From a bacterium (GTDB taxonomy: Bacteria; Patescibacteriota; Saccharimonadia; Saccharimonadales; UBA4665), in assembly GCA_021783725.1 (NCBI GenBank), contig JAJXTN010000001.1:1-64000 (forward strand): a stretch of DNA of 64,000 nt. Reading direction: 5' to 3'. The position numbers were made by a program, and so were the translations under genes. Shown here piece after piece: positions 61,763-64,000 of the stretch. A model generated the notes under the pieces. It did no database searches, was not told the origin of the DNA, and saw only the letters and a list, made by a program, of their open reading frames with translations. Position 1 is the first letter of the stretch. Each line of letters starts with the position of its first letter.

Positions 61763-61936
61763 ATGAAGCTAATGATTTCTATCGGTATATTTCTAGGCGG
61801 AATGCTAGGTGGTTGGATTGGTGCGCTGATGACCCATAACAACTGGTTTAGTGGCTGGAGTATTTTGCTGAGCGTCGTCGGATCTTTCGTTGGTATCTGG
61901 GCAGGCTATAAGTTTGGTCAGTATATTAGCGATTAA
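61763..61936 (+). CDS. 57-residue membrane protein
   Basis: A short open frame from ATG 61763 to TAA 61936 encodes two glycine-rich helices: MISIGIFLGGMLGGWIGALM and LLSVVGSFVGIWAGYKFG. TAAACT (61751-61756) lies 6 bases before the ATG. Gly-x3-Gly spacing suggests helix packing or oligomerisation. Function unknown; it lies between dprA and topA as an independent unit. Confidence 0.6.
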   Translation: MKLMISIGIFLGGMLGGWIGALMTHNNWFSGWSILLSVVGSFVGIWAGYKFGQYISD

Positions 61937-62054
61937 ATCACCATCCTATAAGCCTTATCACAGCTAATGTTTATATACATGTTAGGCTTGCTATATATTT
62001 GTAACCCGTGTAAGCTTACGCTTTGCAACTAAAGGACGTATACTTAATCAGCGC

Positions 62055-64000
62055 ATGGCAAAAAATCTAGTAATAGTCGAATCCCCAGCTAAGGCAAAAA
62101 CTATCGAGAAGTTCCTTGGCAAAGATTATGTGGTCAAGAGTAGTTTTGGCCATATTCGTGATTTACCTAAAAAAGGTTTAAACATCGACATTGAGCACGA
62201 TTTCAAACCAAATTATGAAGTCAGTGCCGACAAGCGAAAAATCGTTAGCGAACTCAAGAAGGCCGCAGCTGGTAGCGAAGTCTGGCTAGCCAGCGATGAA
62301 GATCGAGAAGGGGAAGCGATTGCTTGGCACTTAACCCAGGCTCTAAAGCTTGATCCAACCAAAACTAAACGTATTGTTTTTCACGAAATCACCAAAACAG
62401 CTATCGAAGCCGCCATTCAAAATCCACGTACCGTCGATGTTAAGCTCGTCGATGCCCAACAGGCCAGGCGAATACTCGACCGGCTAGTCGGCTACGAATT
62501 ATCACCGGTACTATGGAAGAAAGTCCGGACCGGATTGAGCGCTGGGCGCGTACAGTCAGTAGCTGTTCGTCTAATCGTCGAGCGTGAACGCGAGATTCGC
62601 GATCACAACGCCGAAAGCTCTTATAAAGTCACAGCCGTATTTGACGCTAAAGGTCAATCTTTACCAGCTGAGCTCCAATCTAAATTATCAGACTTAGAAG
62701 TCACTCGCGATTGGCTGACGACAGCTAAAGATGCCGCTTTCACAGTGGCCAATATTGCTCAAAAGCCGAGTAGCCGCAACCCTGGTGCGCCATTCACCAC
62801 CAGCACACTTCAACAGGAAGCTAGTCGGCGTTTGGGGTTCAGTGTACGACAGACAATGACTGTCGCTCAAAGACTATACGAATCAGGTCACATTACATAT
62901 ATGCGTACTGATAGCACTACCTTGTCAGGTCTTGCCATCAATGCCGCCAAAGACTACATCGTCAAATCATTTGGTCAGGAATACTACAATTTACGTCAGT
63001 ATAAAACCAAAAGTCAGGGCGCCCAAGAAGCCCATGAAGCGATTCGGCCAACCGATTTTAACAGATTAGAGGCCGGCGATGATGACACCCAAATCAAACT
63101 GTATAAATTGATCTGGCAGAGAACGCTAGCCTCACAAATGGCTGAAGCCAAGCTCGAACGCAGTGAGATGACTATCAATGTCAGTAATCAAACCCAGGTT
63201 TTCGTCGCCAAAGGTGAAGTTTTGAAATTTGATGGTTTTATGAAAGTTTACGGCGGCACTAAAGATGACACCATCTTGCCAAGCGTAAATGTCGGTGACC
63301 AACTGGAGCTCAACGAACTATTAGCCACCCAAACGTTCACCAAACCACCAGCTCGCTACTCAGAAGCCGCCCTGGTTCGGAAGCTTGAGGAACTAGGTAT
63401 CGGCCGACCTAGCACTTACGCACCAACGATTTCGACAGTTCAATCCCGCGGTTATGTCGAAAAATCCGATTTAGAAGGCGAAGAACGAAGTATCATTGAA
63501 CTAAGATTTGTCGACCAACAAATCGTCGAAGCTACCAATAAAGTCATTGTCGGCGCCGACCGCAACAAATTGGTTCCAACTTCGATAGCTGAAGTCACTA
63601 CTGACTTTTTGGTCAAATATTTCCCGACGATTGTTGATTATGACTTTACAGCCCGGGTTGAAGATGATTTCGACAATATCGCCGATGGAAAACAGCAATG
63701 GCAGGCAATGATTGCCAATTTCTACAAAGAATTCCATCCGTTAGTCGAACAATCAGCTGACGTTTCGCGCCAAGAAGTATCGCAAGCCCGAGAAATCGGT
63801 ATTAACCCAAAGACCAATGAACCAATTTTTGCTCGCTTCGGCCGTTATGGACCAATGTTACAGATGGGTGACTCGACCGATGAAGCCAAGAAAGTTACTT
63901 TTGCACCAATGCCCAAGGGCGCAACTATTGATACCGTCAGTCTCGAACAAGCTTTGGAAATGTTCAAGCTGCCTCGAACCGTAGGAACTACCAAAGACGG
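62055..64000 (+). CDS. topA: DNA topoisomerase I (3' end outside the window)
   Basis: The first 648 residues of a type IA topoisomerase. Toprim has VIVESPAKAKTIEKFLG and LASDEDREGEAIAWHL (metal-binding acidic residues). RLVGYELSPVLWKKV, LSAGRVQSVAVRLIVERE and the active-site segment ITYMRTDSTTLS (catalytic Tyr) follow. It relaxes negative supercoils. The frame stays open to the window edge, so C-terminal zinc or basic repeats cannot be judged. TATACT (62039-62044) lies 10 bases before ATG 62055. Confidence 0.96.
   Translation, partial: MAKNLVIVESPAKAKTIEKFLGKDYVVKSSFGHIRDLPKKGLNIDIEHDFKPNYEVSADKRKIVSELKKAAAGSEVWLASDEDREGEAIAWHLTQALKLDPTKTKRIVFHEITKTAIEAAIQNPRTVDVKLVDAQQARRILDRLVGYELSPVLWKKVRTGLSAGRVQSVAVRLIVEREREIRDHNAESSYKVTAVFDAKGQSLPAELQSKLSDLEVTRDWLTTAKDAAFTVANIAQKPSSRNPGAPFTTSTLQQEASRRLGFSVRQTMTVAQRLYESGHITYMRTDSTTLSGLAINAAKDYIVKSFGQEYYNLRQYKTKSQGAQEAHEAIRPTDFNRLEAGDDDTQIKLYKLIWQRTLASQMAEAKLERSEMTINVSNQTQVFVAKGEVLKFDGFMKVYGGTKDDTILPSVNVGDQLELNELLATQTFTKPPARYSEAALVRKLEELGIGRPSTYAPTISTVQSRGYVEKSDLEGEERSIIELRFVDQQIVEATNKVIVGADRNKLVPTSIAEVTTDFLVKYFPTIVDYDFTARVEDDFDNIADGKQQWQAMIANFYKEFHPLVEQSADVSRQEVSQAREIGINPKTNEPIFARFGRYGPMLQMGDSTDEAKKVTFAPMPKGATIDTVSLEQALEMFKLPRTVGTTKD

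Overview
The window looks like a chromosomal segment of a Candidate Phyla Radiation (Patescibacteria) bacterium, most likely a Saccharibacterium (TM7). This is inferred from gene content and style, not from a marker phylogeny. Pointers are compact genes, small CPR-style membrane and hypothetical proteins, a sortase, DUF3048 and DUF4367-type surface proteins, many orphan sensor kinases, and very frequent leaderless genes whose start codon lies 6-7 nt after a -10 box. UGA is used as a normal stop (for example at 1521-1523 and 48707-48709).

Region by region. 1-6,060 is an accessory stretch, visibly more A/T-rich: the tail of an insertion-sequence transposase, a probable MerR-like remnant, two small membrane proteins (DUF6326- and DUF4386-like), a dihydrofolate-reductase-like gene broken by one TGA, an APH-like kinase, and a 948-residue protein that starts with an adenylate-kinase-like domain lacking its P-loop. 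6,139-16,664 holds small metabolic and stress genes: YdeI-like, VOC, an RBBP9-like hydrolase, a sulfide:quinone-oxidoreductase-like flavoprotein, ASCH, a low-affinity iron permease-like gene with a probable AUU start, two P-loop nucleotide-kinase-like proteins and a Crp/Fnr regulator. It ends in a divergent pair of a PIG-L deacetylase and a MshC-like cysteine ligase.

16,715-33,466 is membrane and redox rich. It holds a MntP-like exporter; a compact flavin/heme operon (NAD(P)H-flavin reductase with a membrane anchor, ApbE, a ferric-reductase-like two-heme membrane protein, an anchored extracytoplasmic protein); an orphan solute-binding protein and histidine kinase; and a flippase. After these come the oxidative pentose phosphate trio pgl-gnd-zwf, VKOR, an Nramp transporter and a MacB-type ABC pair. 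33,604-38,208 carries tRNA-Ser(GGA), tRNA-Leu(CAA), pyrH, xth, a HAD phosphatase and a NAD(P)HX-dehydratase-like gene, plus tRNA-tail duplications that look like integration scars. 38,307-50,792 has envelope genes (sortase, PEGA, DUF4367-like, DUF3048), gltX, a two-component pair, two paralogous small proteins upstream of a Y-family polymerase, and a methyltransferase between two near-identical 94-bp repeats.

After tRNA-Glu(CTC) at 51,020 a second A/T-rich accessory patch follows (cupin, DHFR-like, a small membrane protein, an archaemetzincin-like protease). Core genes resume with a PAS kinase and response regulator, an rRNA pseudouridine synthase, der, pth, dprA and a 3'-truncated topA. Between pth and dprA, a 570-base gene-free gap carries on the minus strand a consensus promoter, GNRA- and UUCG-capped hairpins and an intrinsic terminator. 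I read this as an unclassified structured RNA of about 395 nt, the most interesting object here, followed by the flavin/heme operon and the MshB/MshC-like pair.
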